Source: Paenibacillus silvisoli (GTDB taxonomy: Bacteria; Bacillota; Bacilli; Paenibacillales; Paenibacillaceae). Taken from it: a stretch of DNA of 64,000 nucleotides. Of this stretch, positions 1-6,648 are shown in pieces. The stretch spans positions 6,538,001-6,602,000 of the forward strand of contig NZ_CP133017.1 in NCBI RefSeq assembly GCF_030866765.1. The letters run 5' to 3'. Numbering within the stretch: the stretch's first letter is position 1; each line of letters opens with the position of its first letter. The translations under genes were made by a program, and so were the position numbers. The notes under the pieces were generated by a model that worked only from the letters and a program-made list of their open reading frames with translations, was not told the DNA's origin and ran no database searches.

Positions 1-211
1 GCTCGTCCCGGTCCGGCTTGATGCGCTCCAGCATCGGGAGCAGGAACGCGAGCGTTTTGCCCGTACCTGTCTGTGCCTGACAGATCACGTCGCTGCCCTG
101 CATAATGACCGGTATCGCGCCTTCCTGGATCGGCGTCGCCTCTTGAATCCCTTCGCTGCGCAGCGACTGCACCTGATCCTGGGCAATACCCAATTGTTCA
201 AAACTTGCCAA
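1..211 (-). CDS. DEAD-box RNA helicase, N-terminal part (cut by window edge)
   Basis: Only the first 70 codons are present; the gene runs off the left end. The translation shows the Q motif (EATPIQ) and Walker A (AQTGTGKT) in the order and spacing of superfamily 2 DEAD-box RNA helicases, which unwind short RNA duplexes in ribosome assembly or mRNA turnover. A TTG at 211 is chosen as start because GAGG lies 8 bases before it; a GTG two codons upstream sits inside that ribosome binding site. The subfamily cannot be told from this part. A second DEAD-box gene, dbpA-like, lies at 53.8-55.2 kb. Confidence 0.9.
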   Translation of the reverse strand, partial: MASFEQLGIAQDQVQSLRSEGIQEATPIQEGAIPVIMQGSDVICQAQTGTGKTLAFLLPMLERIKPDRDE

Positions 212-323
212 TACATCCACCTCATTTAGTTATAAAAGCATCCGTTTCTAAAAAAACCGGCATTCCTATCCTACCACATTATGAACCCGCTCATGTACCG
301 AATCTTCCCAATATGTTTGCCGC

Positions 324-357
324 TTTTCATCTAGTTTTCATTTAGGTCCGTTACAAT
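324..357 (+). promoter_or_regulatory. OmpR/PhoB-type direct repeat and -10 box before the apbE operon
   Basis: Two adjacent 11-bp repeats, TTTTCATCTAG (324-334) and TTTTCATTTAG (335-345), differ at one base. A -10-like TACAAT follows at 352-357. Tandem 11-bp repeats placed where a -35 box would be are typical of promoters activated by OmpR/PhoB-family response regulators. The next start codon is 46 bases downstream of the -10. That a response regulator binds here is inference. Confidence 0.45.
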
Positions 358-402
358 GACCCTAAAGATCAACGATTTCGCGTAAAAAGGAGGCATCTCT
401 CC

Positions 403-729
403 ATGCAAGCAGCAAAATGGCTAAAATGGAAAATCGGCGCGGTCTGCGCCGCGCTCCTCGTCGCCGCGTTCCAGCTCGTCCGAACAAGCCCGCAATTCGA
501 ACTTCAGCTCGCCCAAGAAGCGGCAGCCAGACATACGGCCACAGATACCCCCGCATTCGAGCAGCGGCAGGATGATGCCGTCATGGAGGAATGGCAATCG
601 GCCGGCTCCGGCGGCGAACGGCAAACGCAGCGGGGCGGACGCCGCTTCTCGAGGCGCGGCGAAGGCGGTTCCGGCTTCGCCAGTCCGAACGGAGGCGGCG
701 GCTCCGAAACCCGAACAAGCCGCTCTTAA
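403..729 (+). CDS. Small membrane-anchored protein before apbE
   Basis: A 108-residue protein with an AAAAGGAGG ribosome binding site 8 bases upstream. Residues about 10-27 form one hydrophobic segment, so the rest probably lies outside the membrane. The C-terminal half is low-complexity Gly/Arg/Ser and matches no family I know. Another reading frame across 572-770 gives an Ala/Pro-rich linker-like sequence instead, so the true C-terminus is uncertain and a frameshift is possible. It is first in an operon with apbE and a ferric-reductase-like membrane protein, which suggests a role in the same flavin or redox process, but no cofactor-binding motif is visible. Confidence 0.55.
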   Translation: MQAAKWLKWKIGAVCAALLVAAFQLVRTSPQFELQLAQEAAARHTATDTPAFEQRQDDAVMEEWQSAGSGGERQTQRGGRRFSRRGEGGSGFASPNGGGGSETRTSRS

Positions 730-771
730 TTATTCGACGGCGGCTCGGCTGTCCCGAGAAAGGAGCACGAC

Positions 772-1791
772 ATGGACGACAACGCGGTCACATTTCAGTT
801 TAAGGCGATGAACACCACCGTCGCCTGCACCCTTTCATGCAGCAGCGAAGCCGAGGCGGAGCTGCTGGAAGGAGAAGCGCAATCGTGGTTCGATTACGTT
901 GAGGATCGGTTCAGCCGTTTCGTGCCCGATAGCGAGCTGAGCCGGCTGAACCGGCATGCCGGAAGCAGCTTCCTCGTCTCCGCCGCGATGCTGGAGGTAC
1001 TTCAGCTATCCGACTTATATCGAGAGCTGACGGACGGCACCTTCGATCCTTTCGTGCGCGAAGCGCTGCTGCGCAGCGGATACAGCCGTTCTTTCGAGGA
1101 GCTTGCAGCCGGCGCGGCCGCTTCGCACGCGGGCGAAGCGCTAAACCGGACGCCTCGGCTGCCATTCAAGCTCGATGCCGCCATGCGCTCCGTCCTGCTG
1201 CCCGCGGGCAGCTCGCTCGATCTCGGCGGCATCGTCAAAAGCTGGGCCGTCAAGCGGCTCGCGGACTGGTTCCGCACCAAGCGCCAAACCGCCTTCGGCC
1301 TCATTAACGCCGGCGGCGACCTTACGGCTTGGGGAGCGCCCGAAGCGGCGCCATGGCGTATCGGCATCGAGCACCCTTGGGAGAGCCGGTCCGAGCTCGG
1401 ACGCATTTGGTTGACGGCGGGCGCCTCCGCCACGTCCAGCACGCTGGGCCGGCTGTGGCAGACGAACGCCGGAACCATGCATCATCTGATCGACCCGGCG
1501 ACGATGGCTCCGAGCAGCAGCGATATCGTGCAGTGCACGACCGCCGGCAGCGACCCCGTCGCCTGCGAGATTTGGGCCAAAACGCTGTGCATCCTCGGAT
1601 CGGAAGCCGGCCTCTCCTTGTTGTCCCGCCGCGCCGCTCCTGTCGAAGCGCTTTTGTTCAGCCGCGATCGACGCCTTATTTTCTATGGCAGCCCGTCATC
1701 CATCCACTCTACCTGGCGCAATGTGCCGATCGATCAACTTGTCGAGCCGAGTGTTCCATATAGAAGAAAAGAAGGTGAACGTCTTGATTGA
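772..1791 (+). CDS. apbE: FAD:protein FMN transferase (ApbE family)
   Basis: ApbE enzymes move FMN from FAD to a Thr or Ser of a target protein, outside the cytoplasmic membrane in most bacteria. The 339-residue translation has the family features in order: FKAMNTTV near the N-terminus, the EDRFSRFVPDSELSRLN segment (about residues 43-59), the SLDLGGIVKSWAV motif (about 145-157), LINAGGDLTAWG (about 176-187), and HLIDPAT near 240, which marks the metal/FAD site. Length matches the family. No signal peptide or lipobox is seen, so its location is unclear. It overlaps the downstream ferric-reductase-like gene by 8 bases, indicating coupled translation. No target protein with a clear flavinylation motif is encoded next to it. 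Confidence 0.93.
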   Translation: MDDNAVTFQFKAMNTTVACTLSCSSEAEAELLEGEAQSWFDYVEDRFSRFVPDSELSRLNRHAGSSFLVSAAMLEVLQLSDLYRELTDGTFDPFVREALLRSGYSRSFEELAAGAAASHAGEALNRTPRLPFKLDAAMRSVLLPAGSSLDLGGIVKSWAVKRLADWFRTKRQTAFGLINAGGDLTAWGAPEAAPWRIGIEHPWESRSELGRIWLTAGASATSSTLGRLWQTNAGTMHHLIDPATMAPSSSDIVQCTTAGSDPVACEIWAKTLCILGSEAGLSLLSRRAAPVEALLFSRDRRLIFYGSPSSIHSTWRNVPIDQLVEPSVPYRRKEGERLD

Positions 1792-2362
1792 TTTCTTTTT
1801 GCAGTTGCCTACCTGGCAGATCATTCGCGTTGCCGGCATTTCGGCTTTCACTCTGCTGACGCTTGGCATGGCGCTTGGCATCTCGTACTCGTTCTGGGGC
1901 CGTTCCGCCAAACGCGGCGTGTATCGGACCCATTCCTTCTTCACCATTGCCGGTACGGCCATCGGCCTTCTGCACGGCGCTACGACGGTCATCGATACGT
2001 ATAGTCCGTACGCCTGGCGGGAGCTGCTGATCCCTTTCTCAGCCGCTCATGCTCCGATACTAAGCGGACTTGGCACGCTGTGCGGCTATGGCATGCTGAT
2101 CGTTATTTTGACGACAGACCTGCGTAACAAGCTGAAAAAGCCGCTCTGGCTAGCGATTCATATGCTTTCCTATCCGATCTACGTGATAGCGTTTGTTCAC
2201 GGCTTCTTCCTTGGCACCGACAGCGGGCTGCCGGCCATTCGGCTGCTGTATGCTTTCTCCGCTCTACTAATTCTAGCTTTGACCGCTATCCGTGCCACCA
2301 AACGTGCCGCCGGCACAAAGCCCGCGGCCGCTGTCAAGCCCGCTCCCATGCGAAACGTTTGA
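1784..2362 (+). CDS. Ferric-reductase-like transmembrane protein
   Basis: A 192-residue protein with about five to six hydrophobic segments. Histidines in the segments around RTHSFFTIAG, LLHGATTV, AAHAPIL, LAIHMLSYP and FVHGFFLG resemble the paired haem-ligand histidines of ferric reductase-like domains (cytochrome b561/NOX superfamily). No FAD or NAD domain follows, so it would be a membrane electron conduit rather than a complete reductase. TTG at 1784 is preferred, with AAGGTG 6 bases before it and an 8-base overlap with apbE; GTG at 1775 is an alternative. The tail is Ala/Lys/Pro-rich and probably cytoplasmic. Coupling with ApbE suggests electron transfer to a flavinylated partner (inference). 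Confidence 0.8.
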   Translation: MIDFFLQLPTWQIIRVAGISAFTLLTLGMALGISYSFWGRSAKRGVYRTHSFFTIAGTAIGLLHGATTVIDTYSPYAWRELLIPFSAAHAPILSGLGTLCGYGMLIVILTTDLRNKLKKPLWLAIHMLSYPIYVIAFVHGFFLGTDSGLPAIRLLYAFSALLILALTAIRATKRAAGTKPAAAVKPAPMRNV

Positions 2363-2376
2363 CTCCTATACAGCAC

Positions 2377-2410
2377 AAAGGCGCAGTCCTCTAAGACTGC
2401 GCCTTCTTTA
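2377..2410. terminator. Bidirectional terminator between the apbE operon and nos
   Basis: Inverted repeat AAGGCGCAGTC/GACTGCGCCTT with a six-base loop, followed by T-rich sequence on the plus strand. It lies between convergent genes; the nos stop codon (2408-2410) is at its edge. Confidence 0.8.
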
Positions 2411-3535
2411 TTGCCCATATGGCGGATCCTGATAGAAATAGTTCGGTTTCAGCTCCCGATCCTCGTACCGATTATGATAAATCGCCGTCGTCGCCGGAGA
2501 CATCGGCGGAACGAGCCACGACCACCGCCCGGTCGGCTGACGGCCTTTTTGCCGCTCCTTTTCCATGAACAGCATGAACTGCTTACTCGCCGTATGGTGG
2601 TCGACAATGGTCACGCCCTGCGACTTATACGAATGCAGCACTGCCACGTTCAGCTCCACCAGCGCCCGATCCCGCCACAGCGTAGCTTCTCTGCTCGTGT
2701 CGAGACCCATCAGCGCTCCGACGGCCGGCAGCATATTGTAGCGGAAGGGATCCGCTAGATTGCGCGCGCCGATTTCCGTGCCCATGTACCAGCCGTTAAA
2801 AGGCGACGCCGTATAATGAAGCCCGCCGATCTCAAGCCGCATGTTCGAGACAAAAGGGACCGCATACCATTTGAGCCTCAGCTCCGTCTCGAAGGTTGGG
2901 TAATCCGGGTGCGACAGCGGCACCTCCAGCACGATGTCCTTCGGGATGTCGAACCATTCCGGCGGATTGGCGCCGACCTGGATGACAATCGGCAGCACGT
3001 CGAACGCGGTGCCTGCCCCGCGCCAGCCGAGCTCCATGCATGTACGCGTCAACGGCACCGATATCGGGTCCCCGAGCACCGTGCCGTCCTCCTGCTCATA
3101 GCCGGCGTAACGAATGAGCTGGTCGTTCCAGATCCGCGCTGCCGGGCGGGCCGCATCCGTCGTTGGCGCAAAAACGGTGATGGTCGGCAATATTTTGCCG
3201 CCTCCCGTGGCATATTCAATATGACGAAAAACCGCTTCGGCGATTTCGTTCGCTGCTGCCGCTTCCCTTGCGTCCTGCACGGTGAGCGAGTCCCAGAACA
3301 GCCGGCCGATGCAGCGGTTGCTGTTGCGCCATGCCAGCTTGGCCCCGTAAGCCAGCTCTTCGAATGTATGCGTATAGGTGCCCCGCTCGGCGATTTCCGC
3401 CTTGATGCCGGCTATTCTCGCGGACGTCGACTCTTCGGAGATTCGCAGTTCGCTGCCGAACTGCCGAATGTACGCCTCCGCCTCGCGCAGCAGCTCGGCT
3501 GTATGGTGGCCGATGACGGCTTGTTGTCTATGCAT
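2408..3535 (-). CDS. nos: Nitric oxide synthase oxygenase (bacterial NOS)
   Basis: This 375-residue protein matches the stand-alone oxygenase domain of bacterial NOS, which makes NO and citrulline from arginine using haem and a reduced pterin or folate, with electrons supplied by a separate flavodoxin/reductase. The haem thiolate Cys is C75 in WRNSNRCIGR. Downstream are the substrate-site region with GWYMGTEIGAR (about 248-258) and the aromatic C-terminal segment with RWSWLVPPMSP near 335. Length agrees with bacterial enzymes of about 360 residues; no reductase domain is fused and none lies beside it. A TATAAT on the minus strand (3577-3582) is a likely -10 for it. In Bacillus, NOS-derived NO protects from oxidants; the same is inferred here. 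Confidence 0.95.
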   Translation of the reverse strand: MHRQQAVIGHHTAELLREAEAYIRQFGSELRISEESTSARIAGIKAEIAERGTYTHTFEELAYGAKLAWRNSNRCIGRLFWDSLTVQDAREAAAANEIAEAVFRHIEYATGGGKILPTITVFAPTTDAARPAARIWNDQLIRYAGYEQEDGTVLGDPISVPLTRTCMELGWRGAGTAFDVLPIVIQVGANPPEWFDIPKDIVLEVPLSHPDYPTFETELRLKWYAVPFVSNMRLEIGGLHYTASPFNGWYMGTEIGARNLADPFRYNMLPAVGALMGLDTSREATLWRDRALVELNVAVLHSYKSQGVTIVDHHTASKQFMLFMEKERQKGRQPTGRWSWLVPPMSPATTAIYHNRYEDRELKPNYFYQDPPYGQ

Positions 3536-3576
3536 GAGATGTAACTCCCGCCTGTCCTGTCCGAAATGTTGACTCC

Positions 3577-3582
3577 ATTATA
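3577..3582 (-). promoter_or_regulatory. Probable -10 box of nos
   Basis: Perfect TATAAT on the minus strand, 42 bases before the nos start codon. The expected -35 position has only a weak GGGCTT 17 bases upstream, so the promoter may need an activator. Confidence 0.4.
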
Positions 3583-3632
3583 GCGAATACGCGAACGGAA
3601 AGCCCGTGGACGATTTGTGGATGGAATTCTAC

Positions 3633-3661
3633 TTTCAAAATGTAAGTGACAGGGGTATACT
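3633..3661 (+). promoter_or_regulatory. Probable sigma-A promoter of the namA-like gene
   Basis: TTTCAA (3633-3638), a 17-base spacer and TATACT (3656-3661) lie 49 bases before the start codon of the ene-reductase gene. Confidence 0.5.
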
Positions 3662-3709
3662 GGGCATGAGTTGACCTCTAATTATAAGGCTATGAAGGAG
3701 TGAAGGAAG

Positions 3710-4750
3710 TTGAATCGATTAGCAGAACCGTTTACGCTAAAAAATCTCGCGCTCAAAAATCGGATCGTCATGGCGCCGATGTGCCAATATTCCGTGGATG
3801 CCAAAGACGGTACGCCGAACGAGTGGCATTACGTGCACTACGTGTCGCGCGCGGTGGGCGGCACCGGCCTTATTATCGTAGAAATGACCGATGTCGAGCC
3901 GGACGGACGCATTACGGACCGCTGTCTGGGGTTGTGGTCGGATGAGCAGATTCCCGCGTACCGCCGGATCATTTCGGAGGTGCACCGCCACGGGGCGAAA
4001 ATCGGCATTCAAATCGCCCACGCCGGACGCAAGGCCGAAGACGCGGTCGAGCCCGTCGCTCCTTCCGCCATTTCTTTTAGCGAAGCTTATAAAACGCCGC
4101 GCGCTTTGAAGACCGAAGAGGTCAAAGAGCTCGTCGTGAAATTCCGCGAGGCTGCCCGCCGCGCGGTGGAAGCCGGCGTCGATACGATCGAGCTTCATGG
4201 CGCCCACGGCTATTTGATCCACCAGTTCCACTCGCCGGTAACGAACAAGCGCGACGACGAGTACGGCGCAGACCGCGCCTTATTCGGCGTCGAAGTGATT
4301 GAGGCGGTGCGCAGCGTGATGCCTGCCGAAATGCCGCTGCTCATTCGCGTGTCCGCCGCCGAGTTTTCGCCGGGGGGCTATACGGTTGAGGAAGGCATCG
4401 AGATTTTCCGGCGCTACCGCGATGCCGGGATCGACATGTTCCATGTTTCCAGCGGCGGCGAAGCGCCGCTTGGCTCGGCACCGCGGCCGGCGATCTATGC
4501 CGGGTACCAGGTGCCTTTCGCCCGCGCGCTGAAGGATGCGCTTGGCGTGCCGGTCATCGCCGTCGGCTTGCTCGACGAGCCGAAGCTCGCGAACGCGACG
4601 ATCGCCCACGGCCACGCCGATCTCGTCGCGGTTGCCCGCGGCATGCTGCGCGACCCGTATTGGGCGCTGCACGCGATTCAAGCCGTCGAAGAGAAGGGCT
4701 CCAGCGAGGCGGCGGCCTTTATTCCGCGGCAATATCAGCGCGGCTATTAA
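3710..4750 (+). CDS. namA: NADPH dehydrogenase / ene-reductase, old yellow enzyme family (YqjM/NamA type)
   Basis: FMN-dependent TIM-barrel enzyme that reduces activated C=C bonds of enals, enones and nitro compounds with NADPH. The 346-residue protein has the YqjM-type marks: APMCQYS near residue 26 with the redox-tuning Cys, IQIAHAGRKA near 104, ELHGAHGYLIHQFHSP near 163-178 with the HxxH substrate-binding pair, NKRDDEYG, and the phosphate-binding C-terminal region VAVARGMLRDPYW. The start is TTG at 3710, preceded by AAGGAAG and AAGGAG. A cupin gene begins 13 bases after its stop and probably belongs to the same transcript. The physiological role is likely detoxification of electrophiles. 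Confidence 0.95.
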   Translation: MNRLAEPFTLKNLALKNRIVMAPMCQYSVDAKDGTPNEWHYVHYVSRAVGGTGLIIVEMTDVEPDGRITDRCLGLWSDEQIPAYRRIISEVHRHGAKIGIQIAHAGRKAEDAVEPVAPSAISFSEAYKTPRALKTEEVKELVVKFREAARRAVEAGVDTIELHGAHGYLIHQFHSPVTNKRDDEYGADRALFGVEVIEAVRSVMPAEMPLLIRVSAAEFSPGGYTVEEGIEIFRRYRDAGIDMFHVSSGGEAPLGSAPRPAIYAGYQVPFARALKDALGVPVIAVGLLDEPKLANATIAHGHADLVAVARGMLRDPYWALHAIQAVEEKGSSEAAAFIPRQYQRGY

Positions 4751-4763
4751 TTGGCGGACTCGC

Positions 4764-5117
4764 ATGAAGATCAGCAAGCAGAATGCGGAGCATTATATGT
4801 GGGGCGGCCTGTGCGACGGCTGGCATCTCGTGAAGCAGGACGGACTTAGCGTCATTCACGAACGCATGCCTGCCGGAGCCAGCGAGGTGCGGCACTATCA
4901 CGAGCGGGCGCGGCAGTTTTTCTTCATGCTGTCCGGAACGGCGACGCTTGAAGTAGATGGCGTGCCCGTCGCGCTCGGCCCTTCGGAGGGCGCGGAGGTG
5001 CCGCCGCTGACGCCGCACCAAATGCTCGGCTCCGCCGTTGAAGCGGTGGAGTTCCTTGTTATATCGTCGCCGACGGCGCGCGGCGATCGCGTTGCGGCAG
5101 AAGAGGAAAAAAGCTGA
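4764..5117 (+). CDS. Cupin-domain protein
   Basis: A 117-residue single-domain cupin. The motif GASEVRHYHERARQFFFMLSG (about residues 38-58) supplies the His/His/Glu-type metal ligands of cupin motif 1, and the LTPHQM segment near residue 87 supplies the motif 2 His. ATG at 4764 is used because the open frame upstream overlaps the preceding enzyme gene in another frame. It follows the ene-reductase gene by 13 bases and is closed by a strong terminator, so the two are likely cotranscribed. The substrate is unknown; such small cupins may bind metals or act as dioxygenases or isomerases. Confidence 0.85.
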   Translation: MKISKQNAEHYMWGGLCDGWHLVKQDGLSVIHERMPAGASEVRHYHERARQFFFMLSGTATLEVDGVPVALGPSEGAEVPPLTPHQMLGSAVEAVEFLVISSPTARGDRVAAEEEKS

Positions 5118-5141
5118 GAGCTTGTGCTCTCAGCTTTTTTT
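5105..5141 (+). terminator. Rho-independent terminator after the cupin gene
   Basis: Stem AAGCTGAGAGC/GCTCTCAGCTT with loop TTGT, preceded by an A-run and followed by eight T. The cupin stop codon is inside the 5' arm. The A-run makes it usable in both directions. Confidence 0.9.
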
Positions 5142-5162
5142 CAGTCCGGTGCCGCGTACCAG

Positions 5163-5347
5163 CTAACGGTTGCCACGCACGCTATTGGGCCTCAAATAGC
5201 CATTTTGAAATTGTAACGGTTGTCAGGAACGCTATTAGGCGATTGGAACAGCGAAATGCTCCTTTTGGCGGTAAATAGCCTCTCTGGCAACCGTTAGATT
5301 CTAAAAAGGGCTATTATTATGCAAATAAAGCCTGTAGCAACCGTTAG
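5163..5347. repeat. Four copies of a CTAACGGTTGCC / GCTATT intergenic repeat
   Basis: Two copies face right (5163-5186 and 5213-5239: TAACGGTTGYCA, about five bases, GCTATT). Two face left (5273-5297 and 5308-5347: AATAGC ... GGCAACCGTTAG or GTAGCAACCGTTAG). The facing copies can pair into long imperfect hairpins. The outermost left-facing copy supplies the TAA stop codon of the neighbouring acetyltransferase gene. No other gene-like content is seen here. Confidence 0.75.
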
Positions 5348-5877
5348 AAGATCAAGGCGAGCTTGGCGAGTTGAACGTAAATACAGGACCACTCCATTTT
5401 TCGTTCTGCACGACTTCCTTCCTCCTGGTACGCGCCGTCCTGCTTATACTTGGAAATAACCTGCTTCCAAAATGCATAAGCGGGCTTGTTTCCAACCGTT
5501 TGCCTAACCTCCCATTGTCCAGGGAACTGGTCAAACAAGGAGCAGGCTACCGTCCTCCCTACACCATGGCCTCTGAACTTCCTCATGATGAAGAACTCGC
5601 TGATGACATTCGCTTTTTCCGCTGTACTTAAACTCAAATAGGTTTGCCGCACGTCCAATTTGAGAAAGACGAAGCCGGCAATTTCCCCATCCACCTTGAC
5701 TAGCAGCGGTCGCCGGTTTTCGTCCGTCCATTGGTGATCGAAATATTTATACTAATAAAGACCGTGATCGTTCAGGGCATGTCCGTCATACTCGCTACTG
5801 TCGTAGCGATATAGCTGCAGGAGATGCGATATGACCGTTTTTTCTTCATAGGGGACCAGCGCGACTTCAATATTCAT
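5344..5877 (-). pseudogene. GNAT acetyltransferase gene interrupted by an in-frame TAG
   Basis: From an ATG at 5877 with AAGGAGG just upstream, one frame reads 177 codons to the TAA at 5344 except for a TAG at 5752-5754. Before it are 41 residues ending DHGLY; after it the frame continues YKYFDHQWTDENRRP and a GNAT acetyl-CoA-binding region (FFIMRKFRGHGVGR). In relatives I recall an acidic residue at this position, so a GAG-to-TAG change is the simplest explanation. The downstream part could restart at an ATG at 5694, but that would lack the N-terminal strand. It could be a true pseudogene, a readthrough site or a sequencing error. Substrate unknown. Confidence 0.8.
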
Positions 5878-5890
5878 CCTGTGCGCCTCC

Positions 5891-6406
5891 TTAGGAAGGC
5901 TTCGTTTTAGTGAGATACAAGGCGAGATCATGCCCTACTTGCACGAAACTGCCGGGTTCGGCGTGTTTACCTTCGAAGAACACGCCTCGTCCGTCAGGAA
6001 TGTACCCCCGCTTCACGTAGAGCCGCTGCGCATTCCCGTAATCGGAGTAGAGTCCGACGCCAATGCCGACAACGCCGCACTTGTCGAACGCGACTTGTTC
6101 AATGGCGTCCATGAGGGCGTTGCCGATTCCTTTGCGGCGCAGCGTCGGGACGACCTCAAAGTTATTGATTTCCGGAATTCCTTCTTCGACGAAAGAAGGG
6201 TAGTACGATTTAGACAGCAGATGCAGCCAGCCGGCGAATTGCTGATCGTAAAAGGCGATGAGAGTCAGTCGTTCGCCGGATTGATTTTCATCCCAGCAGC
6301 GTTGGATGTAGTCGCGCGGCTTGCCAATCCCGTGCTCTTCGAGCGCGCGGTACACCACTTCGACGTCCTCGCTGTTCATTTGGCGTATTTGCAGGTGCGT
6401 ATCCAC
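5891..6406 (-). CDS. GNAT-family N-acetyltransferase
   Basis: A 171-residue acetyl-CoA-dependent acetyltransferase. The central segment INNFEVVPTLRRKGIGNALM (about residues 81-100) is GNAT motif A with the RRKGIG pyrophosphate-binding loop; the later GYIPDGRG part fits motif B. GTG at 6406 is preferred, with AGAGG about 8 bases upstream; an ATG at 6436 lies inside the upstream repeat cluster and lacks a good ribosome binding site. It lies upstream of the interrupted GNAT gene, 13 bases apart, so they were probably one operon. The acceptor substrate cannot be inferred. Confidence 0.85.
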   Translation of the reverse strand: MDTHLQIRQMNSEDVEVVYRALEEHGIGKPRDYIQRCWDENQSGERLTLIAFYDQQFAGWLHLLSKSYYPSFVEEGIPEINNFEVVPTLRRKGIGNALMDAIEQVAFDKCGVVGIGVGLYSDYGNAQRLYVKRGYIPDGRGVFFEGKHAEPGSFVQVGHDLALYLTKTKPS

Positions 6407-6423
6407 CTTGCCGCCTCTTTCAT

Positions 6424-6630
6424 GGGCTGCTTTCACTCGATTCCCGCCAATGTGCGGTATCTGTTACCTCTCTTGGGCTGCTTTCGCACGATTCCTCGCC
6501 AATCTGCGGTATCTGTTACCTCTCTTGAGCTACTTTCGCTAGATTCCCGCCAATGTGTTGCTCCCAGAGCCACTCTTACGCCAATTCCACCGTTTTCCCT
6601 ACAATGTGTTGCTCCCGGAGCCACTCTTCC
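6424..6630. repeat. Intergenic repeat cluster, four units of about 51-52 bp
   Basis: Units start at 6424 (51 bp), 6475 (52 bp) and 6527 (51 bp), with a diverged fourth after that. Each has a GATTCCYSGCCAATSTG-like part, a palindromic core and a CTCTT end. Units 1 and 2 carry the core GGTATCTGTTACC; units 3 and 4 carry GCTCCCAGAGC or GCTCCCGGAGC. The cluster fills the gap between an acetyltransferase start and the end of the TetM-like gene. The same unit recurs at 41.7, 46.6 and 62.8-63.1 kb. Confidence 0.8.
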
Positions 6631-6648
6631 ACTGGCCTCCAGCCGCCC

